NCBI GenBank assembly: GCA_910890315.1
Contig: CAJVGD010000012.1
Span: 1-64,000 of the forward strand
From: Serendipita indica DSM 11827
Lineage: Eukaryota; Basidiomycota; Agaricomycetes; Sebacinales; Serendipitaceae
DNA: 64,000 bases
Reading direction: 5' to 3'
Below the pieces are notes generated by a model. It was given only the letters and a program-made list of their open reading frames with translations, had not been told where the DNA came from and did no database searches. Each line of letters starts with the position of its first letter. Positions within the stretch are counted from its first letter, which is position 1. This document shows positions 45,412 to 55,723 of this stretch, piece after piece. A program made the translations under genes and the position numbers.

Positions 45412-46626
45412 ATGGCTCTCAGAGTCTACCGCGACCTCCTCAGGCAGGCAGGCTACCTCCCGCACCCATATCTCCAGTAAATCCTACAATATTTCATTAT
45501 TCTCATTCTCATTCATAACTAGGGCATTCGTCAAAGGCAAGGCCAGAGACTATTTTCGCAGGCACCGGAATTCCCCTAAACCAGCAAAGCAGATAGAAAA
45601 TGCAAAGAAGGTAAGAGCAAACTATTCATTCATGGGTGGTCCTAACATCAGTCCAGGAACTACGTAGACTGCAAAAAGTCAACAACGGCAGCCAGTTTGC
45701 GTTCATGCGTCTCTTGAGACAAGCATTTGGTAGAATTGGCAGAATGAAGTGGGAGCTCTTAAAGGTGAGCCCGGCCCTTGTCGCCCTTCCTCCCTCTCAT
45801 GTGGTGGTAGCCTCACTTGGCAACAGTCCCAGAACGAGACCCCATAATACCAAAGGTCGAGTCGTCACGCCCACCAACGTATACTCCTACTCTCCTCGCT
45901 CTCGTGTCGAGCTCAATCTCCAAGAGCACCGACCGTGTCATACCAACAAAGGATATTCTCAATCCCCTGCCAGCAAGAGCAGACCCAGCTTCGGATGAAG
46001 CAAGGTTACTTGGCCCTTTGAGCCTACGACGACAAAAGAACATGCACAGACGATTTTTCCTCGAGCAGACGCGCAGAGTCTACCCTCCGTTGGAGGTCTT
46101 GCGGTCACCATCCTCGACCGAGGCATCTACACCAATCCCTCAAACTGGTCTTGAGACCTTGTCGCCTATTGCCATGCTACACTCCTTGTCCCTCCCGGCC
46201 GCGCCCATTTCACGACCATCTCGTTCAGACGACACCGATCGGCCACTGGAGGAGCCCGAGTATGCAGTTATCAGCGCTGCAAGAAAGATGCGTGTTCATG
46301 GGCGGAGTAAACGATGGCTGCGTCGTCGCTACCGTGAATTGCTTGGGCAGATTCCCAAAATCGTCGTGGAAGATTCAACAACTACTGGCGAACAGGAACG
46401 CAAATCAACCAAACAAAAGAAGAGGGAGGACAGAACTCCAGAAGCAAAAGAGACGACCATCACCGATTCGTCAAGAAAAGTCTCTGTGCAATGGTCCAGC
46501 AAGTTGGCGCTCAACCTATCATACACGCCGCCGCTACGAACGATCACTCACAAGGAACTTGCTTGGATACAGAAAGCGACAGAGTTGACAGCATCCAACC
46601 CAGCCGCAAGTCGTCGAAAGAAATAG
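45412..46626 (+). CDS. LYR-motif protein with long basic C-terminus (Cup1-like)
   Basis: Exon 1 reads MALRVYRDLLRQAGYLPHPY, with the LYR signature (L-x-YR-D-L-L-R) at the extreme N-terminus. Exon 2 gives AFVKGKARDYFRRHRNSPKP and AKQIENAKK. Exon 3 gives ELRRLQKVNNGSQFAFMRLL and RQAFGRIGRMKWELLK, completing a Complex1_LYR-like helical bundle. A fourth exon (from about 45857) adds about 255 residues. It has RLLGPLSLRRQKNMHRRFFL, SKRWLRRRYRELLGQIPKIV and LRTITHKELAWIQKATEL, and ends SRRKK. LYR proteins act in mitochondria with acyl carrier protein in assembly of Fe-S enzymes, respiratory complexes or ribosomes. The long C-terminal part recalls fungal Cup1-type LYR proteins, but the exact orthology is unproven. 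Confidence 0.75.
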
Positions 46627-46698
46627 TATCGCTCAAGCGGCTGTATTATCTATTGTAAAACAAAGCTATAATAACAAGAAGGTAGAGAATTGCTCAAT

Positions 46699-47976
46699 CT
46701 AGTCCAACTCGAACCATCTACATAGGTGCAACGATAGTCCATCCAAATACTTGACAAACCAAATCTCAACCTCTAGTGCACATTTCCCACAGACCTTCAT
46801 TGCCGTACGTTGATTGGCTAGGAGTATTAACACACGAGCAAAAGCGGCGGCGCCAGAGCTGGTCAGAAAAGCAGTCTCGCATAATTGCTTCAGCCTCTGT
46901 GATGTCGAGCAGCATTCAATAGATGGGAGACGTAGCTCCGTTTTGCTAGTTTCAAAGGAGTTTTGGAAGAGGAGCGATGTAAGAAAGGTATTGGCAGCCA
47001 CCTCACATGCTTGCCTCCCAGCTTGCAACCTTAATGCGTCGGCAAGCTGTAATTGGCACGATGCAGATGTTTCCCCCAACAATAGCGCCGCATCTTCAGC
47101 TGTCGCCAGGAGAAAGAATGCGACCGGAAGAATGGACGGCATATCGCATCGCCGGGACAAGTTTATGGATTCAACGGCATGAGTTGTAGCTACCCTCCTT
47201 AGTATGTCGTCTTCAAGAAGATTTAGCAGATTTGGCGAATAAAGCTTGACAAGTGCTTCTTGAGCAAACTCCATTAGTGCCGGCATATCGTACTTGCTTG
47301 CAATGTTGGAATAAGACCTGATTGTTTGGAATATTGCTGGCTGCGTGAGATCAAAAGCGTCGTTGGGGCTGGAAAAGTTGTCAGTCTCGGGTGGCAAGCG
47401 GCAAATAATGACATACGGTCCCATATAAATCCATTTTAGAACTTCAATCCAGTCACCTGCACTGTCGTATAATTGTACGAATGGAATGTCCTCGATGCAG
47501 TCTCCTTCAGCAGGAGCACTCAGAGTGAACATGCCCTCGAAAACGGATGAGTGCTCTGCGAGAACCTTTTTGTGAACCTTGAAGATCAAGGATTCTACAC
47601 CAAGGACAATATCGCCGGAGGTGAGCCACCAGTCACTTTGGCGGGTCGCGTTGATGGTGTGGCAAGTTGCTCGAGAGACGCAGCCCATTTTATCATCCAA
47701 ATCCAAATTTTGGGTTGTTAATGAATCGATCAAAGGTTTAGAGGCAGAAATGAGTGAATGGGTGTCCTCGGCGTGGGGTGGTCGGATGACGAAACGAGCA
47801 TCGAGAGGGGTTGTAATGAAGAATTGTGAGCCATAAGTCGACGATTTGTGCTTCTTTGGCCGGTTACTCTGTGTCGACACGTCTTGGTCGACCTCCATTG
47901 CGCCGTAACTTCGTTTCCGCTTCAAAGCGGCTCGACGCGTCTTGAGAGCAAGTGAAGCACCATTAAGAGATTTCAT
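46699..47976 (-). CDS. BTB/POZ-domain protein of fungal type
   Basis: ATG at 47976 opens MKSLNGASLALKTRRAALKR with a basic, NLS-like stretch (RRAALKRKRS and RPKKHK). A BTB/POZ domain spans roughly residues 110-230: WWLTSGDIVLGVESLIFKVH, KKVLAEHSSVFEGMF, VQLYDSAGDWIEVLKWIYMG. Then IRSYSNIASKYDMPALMEFA resembles the BTB-adjacent helices. The C-terminal 170 residues are alpha-helical with several cysteines. A candidate intron of 48 nt (47369-47416, GTATGT...TTTTCCAG on the minus strand) lies in frame without a stop, so a reading with or without it is open. Many agaricomycetes carry large families of such BTB proteins, whose targets are mostly unknown. It could be a Cullin-3 adaptor or a transcription-linked factor. 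Confidence 0.8.
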   Translation of the reverse strand: MKSLNGASLALKTRRAALKRKRSYGAMEVDQDVSTQSNRPKKHKSSTYGSQFFITTPLDARFVIRPPHAEDTHSLISASKPLIDSLTTQNLDLDDKMGCVSRATCHTINATRQSDWWLTSGDIVLGVESLIFKVHKKVLAEHSSVFEGMFTLSAPAEGDCIEDIPFVQLYDSAGDWIEVLKWIYMGPYVIICRLPPETDNFSSPNDAFDLTQPAIFQTIRSYSNIASKYDMPALMEFAQEALVKLYSPNLLNLLEDDILRRVATTHAVESINLSRRCDMPSILPVAFFLLATAEDAALLLGETSASCQLQLADALRLQAGRQACEVAANTFLTSLLFQNSFETSKTELRLPSIECCSTSQRLKQLCETAFLTSSGAAAFARVLILLANQRTAMKVCGKCALEVEIWFVKYLDGLSLHLCRWFELD

Positions 47977-49151
47977 GGATTGCCCTGTGCGTTTCCCCCT
48001 TTGGCGCCTGGGTTATGGTAGAGACCAGGTTAGATCGCTGGTTGACCGCCATTCAACCCGACTCATTGTGAAAGTATATCAGCATGCCGCACAACCAGTT
48101 TGAATGGCTTTCTACGAATGTGAATACGTCGTTCAAGACTATGGGCTGTACATGTGCCCTGGCTTATTGTGATATAGATCTGTCTCGAGGAGCTTGCAGT
48201 AGAATTACGGGGAAGCGAGAACCACGGAGTTCTATTGCACACAAGCGACTTGCCACGCGCGTGCATATAAGACATCATCGAATAATTAATGGGGACAATG
48301 CCCTGGCCGAATACCTTTACGACGATATCGAACATGTTAACTAAAGCATTAGACGAGGTAACTAAAAAGAAGTGATAATAATTATCGTAGCTGGTGGGCA
48401 ATGGTGAAACAAGCAGCAGCTAGTCGTCGTTCGAATAAACTGGGTGTCTGGCCATGGAACAAAAGAATAATATGAGAGTTTCAGAGATTGGGCGAGCAAA
48501 GGGGAGGGACATACGCTCATGGAGCCTCTCAAACAGCATCAGAAGGTGCCCCAGGGGGATCCTGGCTGAGTTCCAATCTATTATCTAGATTCAGGTCAGC
48601 AAACGGTCCACAGCAGCCGGTAGACTCCTCAATATACACACTTCCAAGTGACAGATACATATCCACCAGTTGTTATTGATGATGAGGCGACTTGCGGCAT
48701 GTTCTTTGGTGTCTTTCATTCCCCGCTTTGTTCACAGAGAATATCTCCAAGCACCACTTGCAAGGGACTTTGTCGTGCTTTGCAGAGGTTTGCGTGGTAG
48801 ATATTCGAACTGGGGGTAGCACTCGGGCAATGAGTTGCGATCAAAGGGAGTTTACGTCGTCAGAATATCCAAACCGAGAGAAATAAGTGTGTAAATAACA
48901 AAAAGTTGGATCCAAGCTCCCAAACCTATAGGCCACCCAACGGTACAATAAAACAGAGTTCACTTTATTAGGTTACAAACACCGACCTTTCACTTAGGTC
49001 CCCCTTGACACACGATAGCTTGGTCAACTTGATATATTCGTCTAAGGAATAGTAAACAGCACTGGTATCTAGACTATCATGTCCAAAAAGTTCGGGTTGT
49101 TGAGAATCTCTGGCGTCTCTGATACCAATCCTCGTCACCAACTCTAGTTCT
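47977..49151. other. Gene-poor stretch, no supported gene
   Basis: An 86-codon plus-strand frame with ATG at 48084 and a 60-codon frame at 48488 are present. Neither has a recognisable domain or splice partners. The region likely holds the BTB-gene promoter and the 3' UTR of the mechanosensitive channel gene. No repeat or transposon structure was noticed. Confidence 0.45.
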
Positions 49152-51994
49152 TCAGTTTCCGTCGTCTGCGTCTGCACTAGAGACGACAATCGCAGCGGAG
49201 GCACCCGCGGCAGCGCCTGCAGCAGCGGCAGGAGCCGCCGAGTGACCGGCACCAGAAGCCTGACCTTGCTGCTGAGCAAAGACACCCTCGGCAGTTGGAC
49301 GACCCGTCGGCGCAAAAGCCACACGGCCGCGTCCACCCGTCTGTTTAGGCGAGGTCATGTTCATGTCTCTTCCTTCACCAAAGACGTCTTGACTTTGATC
49401 GAGGACGACTTGATTCCTATCCACAAGCTGGAACGTTCCGCGAGGGATTAGTGGCTCCCTGGCCGCATACTCTGGATGCGCCGCTGCCTCTTTCTTGGCC
49501 TTGACCTCTTCCCATGGCACTTGAGTATATTCGGTAGGATCTGCGACAGCTCCTGGATCGCCAGAAGGTCCCCAAACTTTGGTCTCCTTGAGGGCAGCCT
49601 TGAGGGCACAGATCCACTTGTTACGACGCTGGACCTTGAGGGCACCTTGCTGCCAATTGCTCTTGTACTTGATATCTGCCTTGACTGAAAGTTTGGACTG
49701 GTCGCTGAAACCTAGAGTAGTTTTTAGCCTCGCTCCCAGGTAGAAGTGACAAAGAACCTACTGTCGACGATAATGTCAAAGACCGGGAGGAAGTCACGTC
49801 GCTCAGATTTGACAAAGGCAAGCATGCGAGCGCGAAGTGCCTCAAGTTGTTCAAACGTAGTATCCCAGGCGACTTCAAATGTAAAAGGTTCGGACATTTG
49901 TTGGCTTCGTCGGTGATTATAGATGAACTAGAACTAGATGAGCCAAAAAGCTCGATAAAGTCTGGTAAGAGCTCACCTTTCCGTTTAGCATGACATTGGG
50001 GGCCTGGACCTGGCATCCTCTTGTGTCAATAAAGATGGTGCTGAGGAGTCGAATCTCTTTGACGGTGTACGTATTACCGTCAATGTCGACGCGGTCGCCA
50101 ACATCATACACTAAAGCTGATCAGTACCAGGGACGCAAGTCAAGTCGCCCACATACTATGCTTGACGAACAAGAAGATGATCGAAGCCAAGATCTCCTGC
50201 ATCGAGCTACCAATGAGCCAGCTCAAGGCCAGAACGAATGCCGCAGCGCCACTGAGCAACGTCGAAACGGCTGCGTCGAGAATGACGGCAAAGACGACAC
50301 CGGCAGCCGCAACATAGACTAAGTAGCGCGTTAGTCAAGTATTCAACGAGATCCAGAAACGCTCACTCGTCATGAGGATATTATCCAAACGGCCAACGGC
50401 AGAGTCGATGTCACGCATCGAGCTCGCAAGAGCGAGTCGTTCCCTGTGAAGATCCATGCAAGCCAATTCCATTTCTTCTCTCGTAGCGTCACCATTTCCA
50501 TCACGATCGAACATGGCAAAAGCCTCTTGAGCCGTTTCTGCGTTTGGGAAATATTCTTCAATGTCCTTGATGAGGAGGACATCTGATCCATTCTTCCTGA
50601 ACGAGTAGAAGAGACGTCGGGCCAAGAGGCGAGTCTTATTCGCCGATGACAAGGCCTGCGCGACGATGGCTTGAGGGGAATTTGGCTGTAGGACGCTACT
50701 TCCTAGGATTTCGGTTGCGACATTGCCAAATGCTTGTGTAGTCGTCTGAGCTGCGCCTTTGATTCCCTTCAATGCTGTCCTTAGGAGTCGGTTGGGATCA
50801 ATCTTTCCTTGACCACCAGCTGGACCATCATGGAGGGTATCTATTCGGCCAGGTTGATCAGAAGAGTTGATGTAGAGCGTAACGAGTGTTCTGGTATTGC
50901 GACGCTGTGCTTCCAATCGATCTGCGTACTTTAAGGGGATTATTTTGAGGTCGTCTTATTGCGGCCAGACTTACTGAACGCTCGTGGAAGGATGTAGCGA
51001 TTGCTTGAATAAATATTTTCTCGCCGAGGAGAATAGCAGAGCAAATGAGGATACCTAGAAGTCTTGAGCAAGTGGAACACCAAATGCGAGACGCGACTAA
51101 CCGAGCAAAATACGCCAGCAGACTACCAATGCGCGCTTGTCACTGTCACTTGCGTCACTCTGCTGGTTGTTCCTGATCAAAGGTTGGAAGGAGATGAAGG
51201 AAGCCAATGCCCAGAGGAAGATGGCGACATAACGATGGATGGCGGCGAGCCAGTCTGCATATTTCCGAACGCTCAGCGCAATAACGCCAAGTGTATACCG
51301 CAATATCTTGGGGAGGACAAAGCTAAAGGCCAGAGCTGCCCAATATCCTGTTGCCGGACGATCAATCGCGACTCGCCAACCTCAAGCCAAGACGTACCGG
51401 CCCACCAGACGCTGAGCCAAACAGACCACCAGAAGAGGATTGTTTTCCACCAGTTACCGCCCCCAAGGGGGCCTGTGCCCTGCTTCTTATAGACGGTGAG
51501 TCCCAAGATGCCCTAAAACGGGTTCAGTTGGGGGAATATCTTGGTTTCAAAGTTCGTACGGGAATCCACAGACAACCCAGTATGGGGATGATGAACAGAG
51601 CCCATCTTGTGACAATGGAAGCTCCGATGAGGTAGTGGTAGAAACGGGTAACCTAGAAGTTTCGGCGTGGTGAGTGAGCGGCTCGCATTCTTTGTCGCTT
51701 TCCCTCGTAAAGAAAAGCAAGAGGTCGACTTTTTCTGCTTACAGTGTTGTCCGGTACGTCACCCTTGGCCACGCGGTACTGCTGAGGGCCAGCCTTGGTG
51801 TAGTCAAAGTGTGTAGCGTCGTGTATGAAACTCGAGTTTCTAGAATTCTCGACATGGGGGGAGACGGGGCTGTTGGAGGTGCCAGTCGGAGCCAGATGAT
51901 CGCCTAAACGGCTGTAGCCTCCGGAGGCATTTCCCTTTTCGACGTCGTTGTGAGGTTTTGGGTTTCGCTCCGTCATCTGATAGGTCGAAGCCAT
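49152..51994 (-). CDS. EF-hand mechanosensitive (MscS-like) channel, Msy1/Msy2 type
   Basis: Starts MASTYQMTERNPKPHNDVEK. Several membrane helices follow across exons (TRWALFIIPILGCLWIP, WWKTILFWWSVWLSVWWAG, YVAIFLWALASFISF, ILICSAILLGEKIFIQAIA). A cytosolic part contains a canonical EF-hand loop, DRDGNGDATREE (near 50455-50520). The MscS pore and beta domain follow: SMQEILASIIFLFVKHSMYD, VGDRVDIDGNTYTVKEIRLL and TIFIDTRGCQVQAPNVMLNG. The tail is Ala/Gly/Gln-rich and disordered. Fission yeast Msy1 and Msy2, the closest known type, are ER channels that adjust calcium after hypo-osmotic shock. A frame open upstream to 52237 lacks an ATG, so 51994 is taken as start. About nine introns. Confidence 0.9.
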
Positions 51995-52374
51995 GTTGCC
52001 GCCTGGGCCGAGAGGAGAGTTGGAGTTGGTCGAGTCCAAGGAGCGTAGTGGTTGCAGAGGGTGGAACATAAACAAAGCCCAGGCAAGGTAATAACGAGAT
52101 TTGCGAGCCTGAGAAGAAGTCGGGGCCAAGTTGAGAGCTCCACTGGGACTCTCACCGGCGCCGCGAACAAGACGGCACGGTTTCGAGGGAGCCGTCGCAA
52201 ATATATCGTCTGGGCCCGGCGGCGGATCTGCGGACAAGCCAATGTAAGAATTATGTACAAATGTAGACTTTGGGTGGCGACTGCCAGTGACACGGCTTCT
52301 AGACCTGGCCCCGACCTTGGATTATCCTTAGCATTCGTTTCAGGCCAAAACAGAGCAATACACTAAACTAGAAC
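51995..52374. promoter_or_regulatory. Divergent intergenic region (MscS channel / LSG1)
   Basis: 380 bp between opposed start codons. The minus-strand frame stays open here, but without an ATG. Presumed to hold both promoters; no specific sites assigned. Confidence 0.35.
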
Positions 52375-54618
52375 ATGGTAAATAGTCTCATTTGATGACA
52401 CATTAATCGCCAGAATAACCACCGCCCTCAAGCCACCCAAGAAGCAAAACTCGTCTGGCCTGGGCAAGGCTCTCATCAATCGAAAACAAAAGGATGCTCA
52501 GCAAAGAAGAGAGACAGGCAATGTTAGTGTCCTTGGTGTCGTCATCACGTACTCACTGCACGCCCCTAGTATTCCACAGACATCGACGGGACAAAGCTCC
52601 AGTCGATTACCCAAGAAAGAGATCTGGACGAATTTCTGAATACAGCACAACTTGCCGGGACAGACTTTACAGCAGGTTTGGGCCCTTGCTGCAGATCCAT
52701 TAATCATCAAGTCTTACCGACCCCTAGAAAAGCAGAACATTCGAGTAATACAAGCGCCGACAGTGGGAGTATCATCCGCGCACAATCCTTTTCTACTTTC
52801 AGCACAAGACGAGAAAAAGACACTCCAAAAGCACGCTGAGCACAAAGCTCGACTACGAGTTCCACGCAGGTGTGTCTACCTCTAGCTACCTATAATACAG
52901 ACTCATACCATCCAAGGCCAGCGTGGACAAAGGATATGACTACTGCCCAACTGGATCGTCAAGAAAAAGATTCCTTTCTCGAGTGGCGACGAGGTCTGGC
53001 CGAATTGGCAGAGAAAGAAGACCTTCTCTTGACCCCATTCGAACGCAACATTGAAGTCTGGAGACAACTATGGAGAGTTATTGAACGGTCGCACCTTGTG
53101 GTTCAAATTGTCGATGCACGGAGTCCTCTGCGATTCCGCTGCGAGGATCTAGAATCATATGTTGCTGATATCGAAGGCCCAGAAGGAGAGAAAGGGACAG
53201 GAAAAGGCAAGCGACGATCCTTACTCCTCGTCAACAAGTCCGACTTGTTGACTCGCGCTCAGCGAGTGGCGTGGGCCGACTACTTCGAATCACAAGGCAT
53301 ACAATACGCCTTTTACTCTGCATCAAATGCTGCAGCAGTAGAGGGCTTCTTTCTGGATCAATGGCTACCAGTGGACCAGTCAACGATGACGAAGAAGATT
53401 CAGAGTCGGAAGATGCCTCTGAAACCGACGCCCCCTCCGCGGATCAGCAACAGGAGGAAGATCCTCGAATACATATCCTCACTGTACAGGAACTGGAACA
53501 ACTATTCATTAGGTCTGCTCCTCCTTTAACGGGCAAGTCCGACGATCACTACCTAAAACACTTTTCTGACACTCCTCAGACTTTGCAGATTCAGAAGGCA
53601 GACAGCCAACAAAGCTTACAATCGGACTCGTAGGCTATCCGAATGTTGGCAAGTCTTCCACCATCAACTCGCTACTGGGAGCCAAGAAAGTGTCCGTCTC
53701 ATCTACGCCCGGAAAGACGAAGCATTTCCAGACGATCAACTTGTCACCAGAACTTATGCTCTGCGATTGTCCTGGTCTCGTCTTTCCTCAGTTTGCGACG
53801 ACCAAAGCAGAACTCATTTGCGATGGCGTACTGCCGATTGATCAGATGAGGGAATATCGGGGACCGGTTGGACTCGTGACCAAGAGGATACCAAGAGGTG
53901 TGCTAGAGGCAAAGTACGGTCTCACTATTCGACACCGAGGTACAGAAGAAGGCGGGGATGGAGCAGATGAGGTACTCGCTGAAGACTTACTTGTCGCTTA
54001 TGCAAGTGAGTCGATCTCCTAATCAAAGAGATTATTCTAATCACCATAGTCGCTCGTGGATTCGCCAGAGCCGGTCAAGGAAATCCAGACGAATCGCGAG
54101 CGGCACGGTATATACTCAAGGATTATGTCAACGCCAAACTACTCTACTGCCACCCACCTCCTGAGATGGATGGGAAAGAGTTTAACAGGCAGACGATGGA
54201 GATCCAACTGCGGCGATTACAGGGCAAGAAGCGAGCACCTGTAACCCGTGTCGGAAAGGACGCAGACACGGCACCAGACGTCTTCGGCACTAACGCCACC
54301 TCTACCACTAGTGATCCTAAGCAGTTACAGCAACAATCGTCAAAGTCTCGCGCACTGGACCGCGACTTTTTCGACTCGCAGGCAATGGGCTCCCGACCAT
54401 TGGTCAAAGGCGGGAGTCGAGACGGGCAATCGTTTTCACGAATGAAAATGTACCCACATCAAAACAGAATAGCAAACGATGGTACACCAATAAGTGGTCA
54501 AGCGGCACGCGTCGCAGCCGTGGTCGAGGCTTCTGGGGGGAGCATTGGTGCAGAAGGGAAGAAACATTTCAAAATGAAACGAGGGAAACAACGCAGTGGA
54601 AAGGGATACGATGACTGA
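52375..54618 (+). CDS. LSG1: Large-subunit GTPase Lsg1 (60S export and maturation)
   Basis: The first exon appears to be the ATG alone, spliced to PPKKQNSSGLGKALINRKQK. Later exons give DLDEFLNTAQLAGTDFTA, FLEWRRGLAELAEKEDLLLT, PFERNIEVWRQLWRVIERSH and LVVQIVDARSPLRFRCEDLE. The GTPase motifs are circularly permuted as in all Lsg1/YlqF proteins: G4 NKSDLL (near 53233), G5 YSASNA, then G1 GYPNVGKSS, G2 STPGKTKHFQT and G3 DCPGLVFPQF. The acidic insert EEDSESEDASETDA lies between G5 and G1. The C-terminus is basic (KMKRGKQRSGKGYDD). Role: cytosolic release of Nmd3 from the pre-60S subunit with uL16 loading. The one-codon first exon is an inference from the splice sites. Confidence 0.93.
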
Positions 54619-54682
54619 ATGTGAAATGCCACTCACTTTTTTCCCAACTTTGAACCCGACCGTATCGTTATTGTGTGAAAGG

Positions 54683-55494
54683 ATGGCCGGAAAGAGGCTC
54701 GCAGACCAGACACTCTACCATCTCTCCCCAAAGGGATTCTGGAAGAAATTTCGTATGGAGTGATTTCCCTCGTACAACGCAAGTGCTAAGACGGTCACTG
54801 CGAATACAGGCGATGTGATGGTCGTAAACCCAGAAATATCATCGGGTCTCCCTCTTCCAGACAAGAACAGATATCCTCAGCCAGGCTCGCGGCCAGAGTT
54901 GTACAGCACGCCTGCAACGATGGGTGCGTGAACGAATCAAATGGCAGGCATACGCTCACAGCGGTCTTTTTCCTCTTTATAGCATCTGATGTTGCTCAAA
55001 ATCCAGTCAGTCATGGTCTTCCTACCTCGTCGGGGCGCTGCTGACGGTTTCGACAATATGACAGTACTGGAAACGAGACGTCCGAAGAGCGTACCCACAG
55101 CTCTCAGTAGTCACACAGGCAGAATATTCAAAGGTACTCCTTGCTTCACCACAAGGCCAGAGGTATGTCGGTATCAAAATCGAGTCCGCATACGCTGAAT
55201 TTGTAACCTCTGCTAGCATCGCACCGCCAAAGGAGAGTTCGGAAGAAAGTGAAAAGTCGTCTGTTCCGGCTACAGAAACGAACAAGTCTCTAAGTGAGGT
55301 TCTCGAGGCCATCAACAAGCTCCAGCCCGTCTTCTCCGAGTCGAACCTTCCTCCTACACCAAGTATCATCACAAAGTGGACCCCGGTCCAAGAAGAGGAT
55401 GCCCCGCATGATCCCAATGCTTATTGGGTATGTAAATTCTTCGGCCAATGGTTCTCCTCTCACTCCTTTCCAGCCCATGAAACTGTACAAGTAG
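54683..55494 (+). CDS. Fungal complex I 21-kDa-type subunit (NUZM/NUO-21-like)
   Basis: Exons read MAGKRLADQTLYHLSPKGFW, RDVMVVNPEISSGLPLPDKN, RYPQPGSRPELYSTPATM and then YWKRDVRRAYPQLSVVTQAE. Next are GQRYVGIKIESAYAEFVTSA and SIITKWTPVQEEDAPHDPNA; the last short exon ends MKLYK. The NPEISSGLPLP, YWKRDVRRxYPQLSVVTQ order resembles the fungal NADH-ubiquinone oxidoreductase 21-kDa accessory subunit family as I remember it. A profile search would settle it. It would sit in the inner mitochondrial membrane arm of complex I. Four introns. It starts 64 bp after LSG1 on the same strand. Confidence 0.6.
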
Positions 55495-55723
55495 ACATCC
55501 TCTATATAGTGATTCTGTTCATTCAAGTCGACTTCTCTTACTCGGACAAGAAGTTTGCAGGTAATGTAACATGGATTAATAGCAAGATCTGCGCGATGGG
55601 GGAGTGTTCACCCGGGAACGAGGGGTAATGCGACAATAAGATAGATTTGTCCACAGCGCAAGATCATAAAAGAGGTACTCTACGAACCATAACCAGAGAG
55701 AAACAAAAGTGTCCACGGTGTCC

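Noticed and set aside
48084-48344. An 86-codon plus-strand ATG frame in the gene-poor region
   Set aside because: No recognisable motif or splice context, and a competing minus-strand frame overlaps it.
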